NCBI GenBank assembly: GCA_963666705.2
Contig: CAXXKO010000018.1
Span: forward strand, 62,001-126,000
Length of the DNA: 64,000 bases
Direction of reading: 5' to 3'
DNA from: G963666705 sp963666705
GTDB lineage: Bacteria; Pseudomonadota; Alphaproteobacteria; CADEGL01
Below, piece by piece: positions 27,071 to 35,374 of this stretch. The stretch's first letter is position 1, and each line of letters opens with the position of its first letter. A program made the position numbers and the translations under genes. A model generated the notes under the pieces. The model had not been told where the DNA came from, ran no database searches, and worked only from the letters and a program-made list of their open reading frames with translations.

Positions 27071-28240
27071 ATGAAGATCGCCGTTGCCAAGGAACGGCGC
27101 GCCCATGAGCGCAGGGTCGCGGCTTCGACCGACACCGTGAAGAAGCTCATCGCCCTGGGTGCCCAAGTGGTTGTCGAGGCGGGCGCGGGCGAGGCGTCGT
27201 CGATCTCCGACGCCGATTACGAGGCCGCCGGCGCCGCCATCGCCCCGGATTATGCCGCCGCCGTCGGCGCCGCCGATGTGGTGCTCAAGGTGCGCCGACC
27301 CTTGGCGGGCAATGATGGGTCGGCCGACGAGCTGGCCCCGCTCTCGGCCGGCACCGTCCTGCTCTGCCTCATGGCGCCGCACTTCGACCGTGAGGAGCTC
27401 GAGGCCTGCGCGCGCCAGGGCGTCACCGCCTTCGCCATGGAGCTCATGCCGCGCATCACGCGGGCCCAGATCATGGATGCGCTGTCGTCCCAGTCGAACC
27501 TCGCGGGCTACGAGGCGGTGATCGAGGCGGCCCAGCGCTACAACCGCGCCTTTCCCATGATGATGACGGCCGCCGGGACCATTCCACCGGCGCGGGTGGT
27601 TGTGCTCGGCGCCGGCGTCGCGGGTTTGCAGGCGATCGCCACTGCCCGTCGGATGGGCGCCATCGTCTCCGCCTTCGACGTGCGCGCGGCGGCGAAAGAG
27701 CAGGTCGAAAGCCTCGGCGCCACCTTCGTCGAGGTCGAGGGCAGCGAGGATGCGGAGACCGCCAACGGCTACGCCCGGGAGGTGAGCGAGGACGACAGGC
27801 GCCGCCAGGCCGAGGCCCTGCACGCGCACCTCAAAAAGCAGGACATCGCCATCTCGACGGCGCTGATTCCCGGCCGGCCGGCGCCCGTCCTCATCACGGA
27901 GGAGATGGTGAAGGACATGAAGCTGGGCTCCGTGATCGTCGATCTCGCCGTCGAGGCGGGCGGCAACTGCGCGCTCAGCGAGCTCGACCAGGTGGTCGTG
28001 CGCCATGGCGTGACGATCGTCGGGTATACCGATATGGCCAGCCGCGTCGCGGCGGACGCGAGCCAGCTCTATGCCCGCAACCTCTTGAACTTCCTCACGC
28101 CCATGATCGATCCCGAGGCGGGCGGGCTCGACATCGACTGGTCGGATGAGATCGTGTCGGGGACGCTGGTTACGCGCGGCGGCGCCATCGTGCACCCGAG
28201 CCTCGCGCCGCCGCCGGCCGCCGCGGCGGCAAATGATTAG
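27071..28240 (+). CDS. pntAA: NAD(P) transhydrogenase subunit alpha part 1
   Basis: A 389-residue NAD(H)-binding domain I of proton-translocating transhydrogenase. Characteristic sections are MKIAVAKERRAHERRVA, ELMPRITRAQIMDALSSQSN, VVVLGAGVAGLQAIATARRM (the NAD-binding loop) and SVIVDLAVEAGGNCALSE. In E. coli this domain is fused to the membrane part in PntA; here it is a separate protein, as is usual in alphaproteobacteria. The start at 27071 was chosen because homology begins at MKIAVAKE; the 48 codons upstream are not protein-like. It opens a pntAA-pntAB-pntB operon. Confidence 0.96.
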   Translation: MKIAVAKERRAHERRVAASTDTVKKLIALGAQVVVEAGAGEASSISDADYEAAGAAIAPDYAAAVGAADVVLKVRRPLAGNDGSADELAPLSAGTVLLCLMAPHFDREELEACARQGVTAFAMELMPRITRAQIMDALSSQSNLAGYEAVIEAAQRYNRAFPMMMTAAGTIPPARVVVLGAGVAGLQAIATARRMGAIVSAFDVRAAAKEQVESLGATFVEVEGSEDAETANGYAREVSEDDRRRQAEALHAHLKKQDIAISTALIPGRPAPVLITEEMVKDMKLGSVIVDLAVEAGGNCALSELDQVVVRHGVTIVGYTDMASRVAADASQLYARNLLNFLTPMIDPEAGGLDIDWSDEIVSGTLVTRGGAIVHPSLAPPPAAAAAND

Positions 28241-28254
28241 GGGGTGCGGCGGCC

Positions 28255-28593
28255 ATGAATCCTGAGTCTCTGGCCCAAATCGCGACCCGGGCGGGCGACG
28301 CGGGCGGCCTCGACCATTTCACCGTCGGCGTCACGGTTTTGGTCCTGGCGGTTTTCGTCGGCTACTACGTGGTCTGGACCGTCACGCCAGCGCTGCACTC
28401 GCCCTTGATGAGCGTCACCAACGCCATTTCCAGCGTCATCATCGTCGGCGCCCTGATCGCCGCTGGCCCGGTCGAGCTCAATACCTCGAAGGTCATGGGC
28501 TTCGTCGCCGTGACCCTCGCATCGGTGAACATCTTCGGCGGCTTCATCGTCACCCAGCGCATGCTGCGCATGTACCGCAAGAAAAAGAAATAG
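28255..28593 (+). CDS. pntAB: NAD(P) transhydrogenase subunit alpha part 2
   Basis: A 112-residue membrane protein with about four hydrophobic segments (TVLVLAVFVGYYVVW, LMSVTNAISSVIIVGALIA, VTLASVNIFGGFIVT) and the end MLRMYRKKKK. It is the first membrane piece of domain II. HSPLMSVTNAISS is well conserved in the family. It lies 14 bp after pntAA and 15 bp before pntB and works in one complex with them, coupling hydride transfer from NADH to NADP+ with proton entry. Confidence 0.95.
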   Translation: MNPESLAQIATRAGDAGGLDHFTVGVTVLVLAVFVGYYVVWTVTPALHSPLMSVTNAISSVIIVGALIAAGPVELNTSKVMGFVAVTLASVNIFGGFIVTQRMLRMYRKKKK

Positions 28594-28608
28594 CCGGAGA
28601 ACCCTGGT

Positions 28609-30000
28609 ATGAGCGAAAGCTACGCGACCCTGGCCTACCTCGTGGCCTCGGTCTGTTTCATCGTCGCGCTGCGGGGCCTGTCCTCGCCCGAGACGGCGCG
28701 CCGCGGCAACCTGCTCGGCATGCTCGGGATGGTCATCGCGGTGGGCACGACGCTCGCCTCGTCGGCGGTCATGGGCTACGGCACCATCCTCGCGGGCATC
28801 GTCATCGGCGGCGCGATCGGCACGGTGATCGCGCTCAAGATCGAGATGACGTCCTTGCCCGAGCTCGTGGCGGCCTTCCACAGCCTCGTCGGCCTCGCCG
28901 CCGTCCTCGTCGCCGCGGCCGCCTTCTATGCGCCACAGGAATATGGCATCGGTCTGCCGGGCGCCATCGAGACCGCGAGCCTCATCGAGTTGAGCGTGGG
29001 CACCGTCATCGGCGCCATCACCTTCACCGGCTCGATCGTCGCCTTCGGCAAGCTCCAGGGCGCCATCACGTCGAACCCGCTCGTCTTCCCGGCCCAGCAC
29101 CCGCTCAACCTGCTGCTGGGCATCCTGCTGGTGGCGCTCGTCGCCTATTTCGGCGTCGAACAGACCGAGGCGCTGTTCTGGGCCGTCATCGGGCTCTCCC
29201 TGCTGCTCGGTATCCTCGTCATCGTACCCATCGGCGGCGCCGATATGCCGGTGGTCATCTCCATGCTCAATTCATACTCGGGCTGGGCGGCCGCGGGCAT
29301 CGGCTTCACCCTTTCGAACAACCTCCTGATCATCACCGGCGCGCTCGTCGGCTCCTCCGGCGCGATCCTCAGCTACATCATGTGCAAGGGGATGAACCGC
29401 TCCTTCTTCAACGTCATCCTTGGCGGCTTCGGCGGCGAGACGGCGGCGGCGGCGGGCGCCAGGTCGGGCGACAAGTCGGTCAAGTCGGGCAGCGCCGAGG
29501 ATGCCGCCTTCATCCTTTCCAACGCGGGCTCGGTCATCGTCGTGCCCGGCTACGGCATGGCGGTGGCCCAGGCCCAGCATGCCCTGCGCGAGATGGCCGA
29601 CAACCTCAAGGCCCACGACGTGAAGTTGCGCTATGCCGTCCACCCGGTGGCGGGACGCATGCCGGGGCACATGAACGTGCTGCTGGCGGAGGCGAAGGTC
29701 CCCTACGACGAGGTGTTCGAGCTCGAGGAGATCAACCGCGACCTTGCAACCACCGACGTGGCCTTCGTGATCGGCGCCAACGACGTGACCAATCCGGCCG
29801 CCAAAAACGACCCGCAGAGCCCGATCTACGGCATGCCGATCATCGATGTGGAGAACGCGCGCACGGTGCTGTTCTGCAAGCGCTCGCTGGCCACCGGCTA
29901 TGCCGGCGTCGAGAACGAGCTGTTCTTCCGCGACAACACCATGATGCTGTTCGGCGACGCAAAGCAGATGTGCGAGGACATCGCGAAGGCCCTGGCCTGA
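28609..30000 (+). CDS. pntB: NAD(P) transhydrogenase subunit beta
   Basis: A 463-residue protein: about nine membrane segments followed by the soluble NADP(H)-binding domain III. Signature sequences are SLVGLAAVLVA, NSYSGWAAAGIGFTLSNN, GSVIVVPGYGMAVAQAQHA, HPVAGRMPGHMNVLLAEA, IGANDVTNPAAKNDP and MPIIDVENARTV. Together with PntAA and PntAB it makes NADPH at the cost of the proton gradient. An RBS (CCGGAGAACC) lies in the 15-bp gap after pntAB. Length and motifs are complete. Confidence 0.96.
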   Translation: MSESYATLAYLVASVCFIVALRGLSSPETARRGNLLGMLGMVIAVGTTLASSAVMGYGTILAGIVIGGAIGTVIALKIEMTSLPELVAAFHSLVGLAAVLVAAAAFYAPQEYGIGLPGAIETASLIELSVGTVIGAITFTGSIVAFGKLQGAITSNPLVFPAQHPLNLLLGILLVALVAYFGVEQTEALFWAVIGLSLLLGILVIVPIGGADMPVVISMLNSYSGWAAAGIGFTLSNNLLIITGALVGSSGAILSYIMCKGMNRSFFNVILGGFGGETAAAAGARSGDKSVKSGSAEDAAFILSNAGSVIVVPGYGMAVAQAQHALREMADNLKAHDVKLRYAVHPVAGRMPGHMNVLLAEAKVPYDEVFELEEINRDLATTDVAFVIGANDVTNPAAKNDPQSPIYGMPIIDVENARTVLFCKRSLATGYAGVENELFFRDNTMMLFGDAKQMCEDIAKALA

Positions 30001-30012
30001 GGCCAGCGCCTT

Positions 30013-30038
30013 CGCCCCGCCGGCGCGGCGGCGGGGCG
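30013..30038 (+). terminator. GC-rich stem-loop after pntB
   Basis: A perfect 9-bp stem, CGCCCCGCC with GGCGGGGCG, around an 8-base loop begins 12 bp after the pntB stop and lies between convergent pntB and rpsU. No run of T follows, so it is either a Rho-independent terminator without a tail or an mRNA 3' stabiliser. Confidence 0.45.
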
Positions 30039-30095
30039 GCGGGTTCATGTCAAGGCGGCGTAATTCGCGGATGTGGTAGGGGGAAGAGCCCCCGA

Positions 30096-30299
30096 TCAGC
30101 CTTCGCGCTCGGCCCTCTTGCGTGCCAGCTTGCGCGCCCGGCGCACGGCTTCCGCCCGCTGGCGCGCCTTGCGCTCGGATGGCTTCTCATAGCTGCGGCG
30201 CAGCTTCATCTCGCGGAAGATACCCTCGCGCTGCATCTTTTTCTTGAGCGCGCGCAGGGCCTGGTCGACGTTGTTGTCGCGAACGAGTACCTGGACGAT
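30096..30299 (-). CDS. rpsU: 30S ribosomal protein S21, with an apparent non-canonical start codon
   Basis: A 67-residue S21: VQVLVRDNNVDQALRALKKK, then MQREGIFREMKLRRSYEKPS and a very basic Arg/Lys-rich tail. In relatives the protein begins MQVLVRDNN. Here the expected codon before CAG-GTA is GTC (30294-30296), preceded by ATC (30297-30299). A strong AAGGAGG lies 5 bp before the ATC. No ATG, GTG or TTG fits: the nearest in-frame GTG lies upstream of the ribosome site itself. I therefore place the start at ATC, with GTC possible. Initiation at AUC is rare. The gene is divergent from def. Confidence 0.85.
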   Translation of the reverse strand: MVQVLVRDNNVDQALRALKKKMQREGIFREMKLRRSYEKPSERKARQRAEAVRRARKLARKRAEREG

Positions 30300-30304
30300 T
30301 GTTC

Positions 30305-30311
30305 CCTCCTT
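30305..30311 (-). promoter_or_regulatory. Ribosome binding site of rpsU
   Basis: AAGGAGG on the minus strand, five bases before the ATC at 30299. It is one of the strongest Shine-Dalgarno sites in the window. It decides the start of rpsU, because any ATG, GTG or TTG start would place this site inside the coding sequence. Confidence 0.75.
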
Positions 30312-30457
30312 CTGCCGCACAAGCCTGTCGTCTTCGCACTGGGTTGCGAACGGCACACCGATTGGCCCACGGCGAGGCTTGATAGCATGGCGCCCATCCT
30401 GTGTGAAGTGGGGACGGCGATCTTTACGCCGGTGCCCGCGCCAGCCATATTGAGGCC

Positions 30458-31027
30458 ATGGCCATTCGCAAGATCGCGCTCATGGGCAATCCGGTGCTGC
30501 GCCGCCGCGCACGCGAGGTAGAGGATCCGTCGGCACCGGCGATTCTGCGCCTCGTCGAGGATATGCTGGAGACCCTGGACGATATCGAGGGGGCGGGGCT
30601 GGCCGCGCCCCAGGTCCACGAGCCCTTGCGCGTGGTCATTTTCCATGTCCCAGCGGCGCGGGCGGCCGAGGAGGAGGGCGGCCGGGACGGGCTCGTGCCG
30701 CTCACGGCACTCGTCAACCCCGTCGTCGAGCCGCTGACGACGGAGCGGCGCCTGGGTTGGGAATCGTGCCTCTCCGCGCCCGACTTGATCGGCGCCGTGC
30801 CGCGCTTCACGCGGATTCGCTATAGCGGCCTCACCCTCGATGGCGGGCGAATTGAGCGCATCGCCGAGGGCTTCCACGCCCGGGTCGTGCAGCATGAGTG
30901 CGATCACCTGGACGGCGTGCTGTTCCCCATGCGCATGACGGACGCCTCCCTGCTCGGCTTCGTCGAAGAGGTGCGGCGCGCGCGGCCGGACCTCGACGGA
31001 ATCGCCCTCGACGGGGCGGCGGCATAG
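30458..31027 (+). CDS. def: Peptide deformylase
   Basis: A 189-residue metalloenzyme that removes the formyl group from new proteins. The three family motifs are GAGLAAPQ (residues 45-52), WESCLSAP with metal ligand Cys104, and QHECDHLDG with His146, Glu147 and His150. In the second motif the usual Gly before Cys is Ser103, a change seen in some secondary deformylases. It starts about 150 bp from the divergent rpsU and is followed after 9 bp by a COQ9 gene. Confidence 0.92.
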   Translation: MAIRKIALMGNPVLRRRAREVEDPSAPAILRLVEDMLETLDDIEGAGLAAPQVHEPLRVVIFHVPAARAAEEEGGRDGLVPLTALVNPVVEPLTTERRLGWESCLSAPDLIGAVPRFTRIRYSGLTLDGGRIERIAEGFHARVVQHECDHLDGVLFPMRMTDASLLGFVEEVRRARPDLDGIALDGAAA

Positions 31028-31036
31028 AGGCGGGCG

Positions 31037-31729
31037 GTGGCCGTCCAGCCCCTCCAAACCGACCCGGCGCTCGATGCGGCGCGGGAGCGCACCCTCGATG
31101 CGGCGCTCCCCCATGTTGCATTCGATGGCTGGAGCCGGGTTGCCCTCGCCGCCGGGGCGGCCGATGCGGGCTATGGCGCGGACATGGCTCGGCGCGCCTT
31201 TCCGCGCGGTGGGATCGAGGCCGCGCTCCATCACAGCGCCCGCGCCGACACGCGCATGCTGACGGCGCTCGGGAAGCTGCCGCTCGACGACATGGGCGCG
31301 ACGGCCACCGTCACGGCCGCGGTGCGCCTGCGCCTCGAACAGAGCGCGGACGATCGCGAGGCGGTGCGGCGCGCCATAACCTGCTTCGCCCTGCCCGGCA
31401 ATGCGTCCCACGCCGCGCGCGCCCTGTACCGCACGGTCGACGCTATCTGGCACGCCGCCGGCGACCGCTCGACCGACCACAATTTCTATACCAAGCGGGG
31501 CCTCCTCGCCGCCGTCTACGGCGCGACCCTGATCCATTGGCTCGACGACGGCTCCGAGGGTTTCGCCGACAGCTGGGCCTTCCTCGACCGCCGCCTTGCC
31601 GAGGTGGCTGCGGTGCCGCGCCTTCTCGGCCGCGCGCGGCGGCTCGCGGACGGCCTCCCATCGCCATTTCGCCTGCTCCGCGCCGGCGCCAAGACAGCAG
31701 GCGCGCGGCGCCCGTTCGGCGGCGCCTGA
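31037..31729 (+). CDS. COQ9 family protein (ubiquinone biosynthesis)
   Basis: A 230-residue protein of the COQ9 family, related in fold to TetR regulators but lipid-binding. Diagnostic parts are RERTLDAALPHVAFDGWSRV, the middle LYRTVDAIWHAAGDRSTDHN and NFYTKRGLLAAVYGATLIHW. COQ9 presents ubiquinone precursors to COQ7-type hydroxylases. The GTG start at 31037 follows GAGGCGGGC and lies 9 bp after def, so the two are probably co-transcribed. Presence of COQ9 supports an alphaproteobacterial origin and a ubiquinone-based respiratory chain. Confidence 0.88.
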   Translation: MAVQPLQTDPALDAARERTLDAALPHVAFDGWSRVALAAGAADAGYGADMARRAFPRGGIEAALHHSARADTRMLTALGKLPLDDMGATATVTAAVRLRLEQSADDREAVRRAITCFALPGNASHAARALYRTVDAIWHAAGDRSTDHNFYTKRGLLAAVYGATLIHWLDDGSEGFADSWAFLDRRLAEVAAVPRLLGRARRLADGLPSPFRLLRAGAKTAGARRPFGGA

Positions 31730-31898
31730 GAGACGATAGCGGGTGCCGTGTCGGGCGCGCGGCGTTTGCAATTCGTTAACCAATACCTGTCATACAAATT
31801 CCGTAGCGTTGGGTGTTTGTTGCATTACCGGCGCCACCCGATGCGCGATACCGGCAACAAGACGGTGCCGGCTTCAGCGGAAGGCAAACGGCAGCGGC

Positions 31899-32627
31899 AT
31901 GAAAATCGCCGAGACCAGACGGGCCGCATATACCAGCGCGGCCCGGCGCGCCGGCACGAAGTCGGCCTCCTCCCCGATGGCGACAGGAAGCGTGGCCGAG
32001 TCTTCGGATTCGGTCTCCATCCTTGGTATCCCCGATGCCGAGCTTACGCCCAAGGTCCGCGGCGCGATCATGGGCCTCCTGGAGGAAGTCCAGCGCCTGC
32101 GTGAGGAGCTGGGCCAGACCGGGAAGCGTATCGCCTATCTCGAGCAGCTCGCCGACCAGGATACCTTGCTGCCGGTGATCAACCGCCGCGCTTTCGTGCG
32201 CGAGCTGTCCCGCATGCTGTCCTTCGGCGAGCGTTACGGCGTCATAAGCTCCGTGCTCTATTTCGATGTGAACGGCATGAAGCAGATCAACGACACCTAC
32301 GGCCATGCGGCGGGCGACGCGGCGCTCGGCCGGGTGGCCCGGGTCCTTGCGGAAAGCGTCCGCGAATCCGACGTCGTGGAGCGCCTCGGCGGCGACGAGT
32401 TCGGGGTCATCCTGGCCCAATCCGAGATTCCGCTGGCGCATGAGAAGGCGGAATCCCTCGCCGCGCAAATTGCCGCGGCCCCCCTCGAATGGAAGGGGGA
32501 ACTCCTCCCCATACGAGTGTCCTATGGCGCCTATGCCTTTGCCGGCGACGGAAGCAGCGCCGATTCCGTGCTCGAACAGGCCGACAAAGCCATGTACGAG
32601 CGCAAACGTGCCATTGGCGGCCGTTAG
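31899..32627 (+). CDS. Diguanylate cyclase (GGDEF domain)
   Basis: A 242-residue cytosolic protein. After about 60 unstructured residues comes a coiled coil (MGLLEEVQRLREELGQTGKR) that leads into DQDTLLPVINRRAF, the usual entry of a GGDEF domain. The active site GGDEF is intact at residues 164-168, so it should make cyclic di-GMP. VNGMKQINDTYGHAAGD holds the metal-binding region. I see no RxxD inhibitory site at the usual place. No membrane or sensor domain is present, so control may be by partner binding through the coiled coil. Confidence 0.9.
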   Translation: MKIAETRRAAYTSAARRAGTKSASSPMATGSVAESSDSVSILGIPDAELTPKVRGAIMGLLEEVQRLREELGQTGKRIAYLEQLADQDTLLPVINRRAFVRELSRMLSFGERYGVISSVLYFDVNGMKQINDTYGHAAGDAALGRVARVLAESVRESDVVERLGGDEFGVILAQSEIPLAHEKAESLAAQIAAAPLEWKGELLPIRVSYGAYAFAGDGSSADSVLEQADKAMYERKRAIGGR

Positions 32628-32643
32628 CGCCTCTTCCCAATGG

Positions 32644-32664
32644 CGCCCGGCTTTCCGCCGGGCG
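32644..32664. terminator. Bidirectional hairpin terminator
   Basis: An 8-bp stem CGCCCGGC / GCCGGGCG with a 5-base loop lies between the convergent GGDEF and DUF465 genes. AATTT follows on the plus strand and a short T/A tract on the other side, so it may end transcription from both. Confidence 0.55.
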
Positions 32665-32678
32665 AATTTACCCCCGCC

Positions 32679-32888
32679 TCAGGCGATAATGTTCGGAACC
32701 ATCTGGCTTTCGAGCTTCTTGATCTCATCCTTGAGCATGAGCTTGCGCTTTTTCAGGCGCTGGATCTGCAACTGATCGAAAGGGCCTTCGTTCGTCAGCC
32801 GGCCGATCACAGCGTCCAGGTTCCGGTGCTCGCTCAACAGGTCAGCCAATTTGCCGCGCAGGGTCTCGTTGTCCGCCTCGCTCATCAC
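32679..32888 (-). CDS. DUF465 (YdcH-like) small coiled-coil protein
   Basis: A 69-residue protein made almost only of charged helices: LRGKLADLLSEHRNLDAVIG and QIQRLKKRKLMLKDEIKKLE. The spacing and the KKRKLxLKDEI core are those of DUF465, a short family common in proteobacteria. Function unknown. Two Met codons open the frame; the second may be the real start. Its promoter lies in the fairly AT-rich stretch 32889-32960. Confidence 0.85.
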   Translation of the reverse strand: MMSEADNETLRGKLADLLSEHRNLDAVIGRLTNEGPFDQLQIQRLKKRKLMLKDEIKKLESQMVPNIIA

Positions 32889-33062
32889 GCCTCTTAATAG
32901 TTCGATCCGGTGGGCCGATTATAGCAAACCGCGTCCGGCAATCCTACCGCGTCATGCATTGCGAACCTTGCATCGGGCATGAAATCGGGCGCAAATGAGC
33001 CAGGGTGGCGCACCGGCCCGTCGAGGCCGGCCGCGCGCATGATCAATGCGGGGCAGGGGCAC

Positions 33063-33620
33063 ATGACGGACTTCCCGGCGAGCGAGCTATGGGACTTCAC
33101 GCTTTCGGTCTATGGCCAGGAAGGGGTCTCGCGCGCCTGCATCGCATTGCAGGACCGCCGCGGCCTCGATGTGGACGTCATGCTCTTTTGTTCCTGGCAC
33201 GGGGCCACGGGCCGCGGCGCCATCGGGCGGGAGGAGCTGGACCGGGCCTGGGCGGCGATCGCCGCCTGGCAGGCGGAGGTGGTCTCGGCCCTCCGCGCCG
33301 TTCGCCGCCGCATCAAGGACGGCTTTCCCGCGGCGCCGGAGGACGCGGCGAGGGACATTGGCAAGGCCGTGCTCTCGCGTGAGATCGAGGCCGAGCGCAT
33401 ATCCCTCATCATGCTGGAGGGCACCACCTCGCGGGTGGCGGACCCGGGTCTCCCCGGCGAGCGCTGCCTCGCCGACGCGGCCGCGAGCTATGCCCTCTAC
33501 CTCGAATCACGGGGCGTCGAACCCGACGCGGCCGACCGCGCCGACCTCCTCACCATCCTCTCGGCCGCCGTCCCGGATGGCGATGCCGGGGCCGCGCTCG
33601 ACGGCGCGTTCGCGGCCTGA
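33063..33620 (+). CDS. TIGR02444-like conserved protein
   Basis: A 185-residue soluble protein, start MTDFPASELWDFTLSVYGQE. The motif SELWDFTLSVYGQEGVSRACIALQ... then DVDVMLFCSWHG fits the TIGR02444/DUF2390 family as I know it; the function is unknown. The start at 33063 is taken because the family begins there; 28 more codons upstream look random. A PhyH gene starts 24 bp after its end on the same strand, so it may head that operon, or the arrangement may be chance. Confidence 0.75.
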   Translation: MTDFPASELWDFTLSVYGQEGVSRACIALQDRRGLDVDVMLFCSWHGATGRGAIGREELDRAWAAIAAWQAEVVSALRAVRRRIKDGFPAAPEDAARDIGKAVLSREIEAERISLIMLEGTTSRVADPGLPGERCLADAAASYALYLESRGVEPDAADRADLLTILSAAVPDGDAGAALDGAFAA

Positions 33621-33644
33621 CGCCGGGCGGCCCGGGCACAAGCG

Positions 33645-34574
33645 ATGGCGCGGTCCCACGCCCGCGATGCCCTGCCATCGGCCACCACCGACTTGGCCGC
33701 GGCCAAGGCGGACCTCGATACCCACGGCTACTGCATCCTCGCCGATGCCCTGAGCGCTTCCCAGGTCGAAGCTCTCAGGACCCGCATCACGGAGCAGGCC
33801 GAGGCGGAGTGGGCCATGGGCCTCTCTCACCAGGATCATGCCCAGCCCGACGACATCAACCAGGTCGTCTACATGCTGATCAACAAGGGCCGCATCTTTC
33901 GTGATCTCATTCTCAACGAGCGCACCCTCGAGCTTGTCGGCCACATGTTGGGGCCCGGCTTCCTCCTCTCGGGCTCGGACGCCGTCATCGCGCGACCGGG
34001 CGGCTCGGTCATGCCGCTCCACACCGACCAGTGGTGGCTGCCGGCGCCGACGCCGCGCGGGGAGCGCCCGGGGCATATCGGCGCCGTCAGGCGCGATACG
34101 TTCAATGCCTGGAACCGCGACCGGCCGGGCCCGGCGCTCAACCCACCCGCCGTCTGCAATATCATGTGGATGGCGTGCGACTTCACGGCGGCGAACGGCG
34201 CCACCCGTATCGTCCCCGGCAGCCACCTGAGCGGCGAGAACGCCGACCCATCGGTGCCCTACACGGTGGAGACCGTGGCGGCGACTGGCCCCGCCGGCAC
34301 CGCCGTCATCTTCAAGGGCCGCACCTGGCACGCCACCGGGGTCAATGCGACCAACGCGCCCCGCTACGGCGTCGGCACCAATTATTGCGGGCCGCAGTTC
34401 CGCCAGATGGAGAACTTCACCCTCGGCACCCGGCCCGAGGTGCTGGCCGAGGCGGGCCAGCGGCTCCTGGAGCTGCTCGGCTTCCGGCAGTGGGACGGCT
34501 ACGGCAAGATCGGCGACCCGGCGGCCGAGTACGTCTCGCGCGAACAGGAGCTTATTGGGGAGTTGCGGCTATGA
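33645..34574 (+). CDS. PhyH-family Fe/2-oxoglutarate oxygenase (cluster copy 1)
   Basis: A 309-residue oxygenase. The iron site is His126-x-Asp128 in LHTDQWW and His229 in RTWHATG. It aligns without gaps to the copy at 40027, with identical positions for all three ligands, so the two are paralogues. The conserved NPPAVCNIMWMACDFT and NGATRIVPGSHL surround the active site. PhyH enzymes hydroxylate or oxidise acyl and other small substrates. The stop overlaps the SDR start (ATGA) and an acyl-CoA ligase follows, which suggests a three-gene unit for oxidation and activation of one compound. Confidence 0.92.
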   Translation: MARSHARDALPSATTDLAAAKADLDTHGYCILADALSASQVEALRTRITEQAEAEWAMGLSHQDHAQPDDINQVVYMLINKGRIFRDLILNERTLELVGHMLGPGFLLSGSDAVIARPGGSVMPLHTDQWWLPAPTPRGERPGHIGAVRRDTFNAWNRDRPGPALNPPAVCNIMWMACDFTAANGATRIVPGSHLSGENADPSVPYTVETVAATGPAGTAVIFKGRTWHATGVNATNAPRYGVGTNYCGPQFRQMENFTLGTRPEVLAEAGQRLLELLGFRQWDGYGKIGDPAAEYVSREQELIGELRL

Positions 34575-35335
34575 GCGTCGAAGGAAAGTCCGTCCTCATC
34601 ACCGGGGCCACCTCGGGCATCGGCGCGGCCTGCGCCGCCATCTTCGCCGAAGGCGGGGCGCGGCTCATGCTGACGGGCCGTGCCGCGGAGAGGGGCGAGG
34701 CCATGCTGGCCAATGCCCAGGCCTTGGGCGCGGAGGCCGAGTTCGTGCCCGGCGACGTGAAGGACATGGGGTTCTGCGACCGCATCGTGGCGCAAACAGT
34801 GGCGCGGTTCGGGCGCATCGATGCGTTGGTCAACAACGCCGGAATCATTCACCGGAGCGACGCACTCGGCATTTTGGACGAGCATTGGCACGAGGCCATG
34901 ACCGTCAACGTGAATGCCGTCTTCTGGCTGAGCCGCGCGGCGGTGCGCGAGATGAGGAAGACCGGCGGCGGCTCGATCGTCAACGTGTCCTCCGAATGGG
35001 GCCTCTTGGCCGGCAAGGGCCATGTGGCCTACTGCACGAGCAAGGGGGCGGTCATCAACATGACCCGGGCCATGGCCATCGACCACGCCGCCGACGGCAT
35101 CCGCGTCAACGCCGTCTGCCCCGGCGACGTCCAGACGCCGATGCTCGAATCGGGCATCGAGGCGCGGGGCTTCGATCCGGCGACGGCCATGGCGGATATG
35201 GGCAAGTCGGTGCCCTTGGGCCGCGTCTCCCAGCCCGAGGAGCAGGCGCGGGTCATCCGCTTCCTCGCCTCCGACGACGCGAGCTACATGACCGGCGCGC
35301 TTCTGCCCGTGGACGGCGGCAATACGGCGAAGTGA
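34571..35335 (+). CDS. Short-chain dehydrogenase (SDR)
   Basis: A 254-residue classical SDR. The cofactor motif TGATSGIG is at residues 11-18, NNAG near 88, the catalytic Ser at 140/141, and Tyr154-x3-Lys158 in HVAYCTSKGA. The C-terminus ASYMTGALLPVDGGNTAK is typical of the FabG-like group. The cofactor-loop residue after the second strand is Arg (LTGRAAE), which suggests NADP. The start overlaps the PhyH stop by four bases. It would oxidise or reduce a hydroxyl made by the oxygenase; this is inference. Confidence 0.92.
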   Translation: MSVEGKSVLITGATSGIGAACAAIFAEGGARLMLTGRAAERGEAMLANAQALGAEAEFVPGDVKDMGFCDRIVAQTVARFGRIDALVNNAGIIHRSDALGILDEHWHEAMTVNVNAVFWLSRAAVREMRKTGGGSIVNVSSEWGLLAGKGHVAYCTSKGAVINMTRAMAIDHAADGIRVNAVCPGDVQTPMLESGIEARGFDPATAMADMGKSVPLGRVSQPEEQARVIRFLASDDASYMTGALLPVDGGNTAK

Positions 35336-35374
35336 AGGTGGCTGGGGCGTAGCCGGCTCTTCCCCGCCCGCGCC

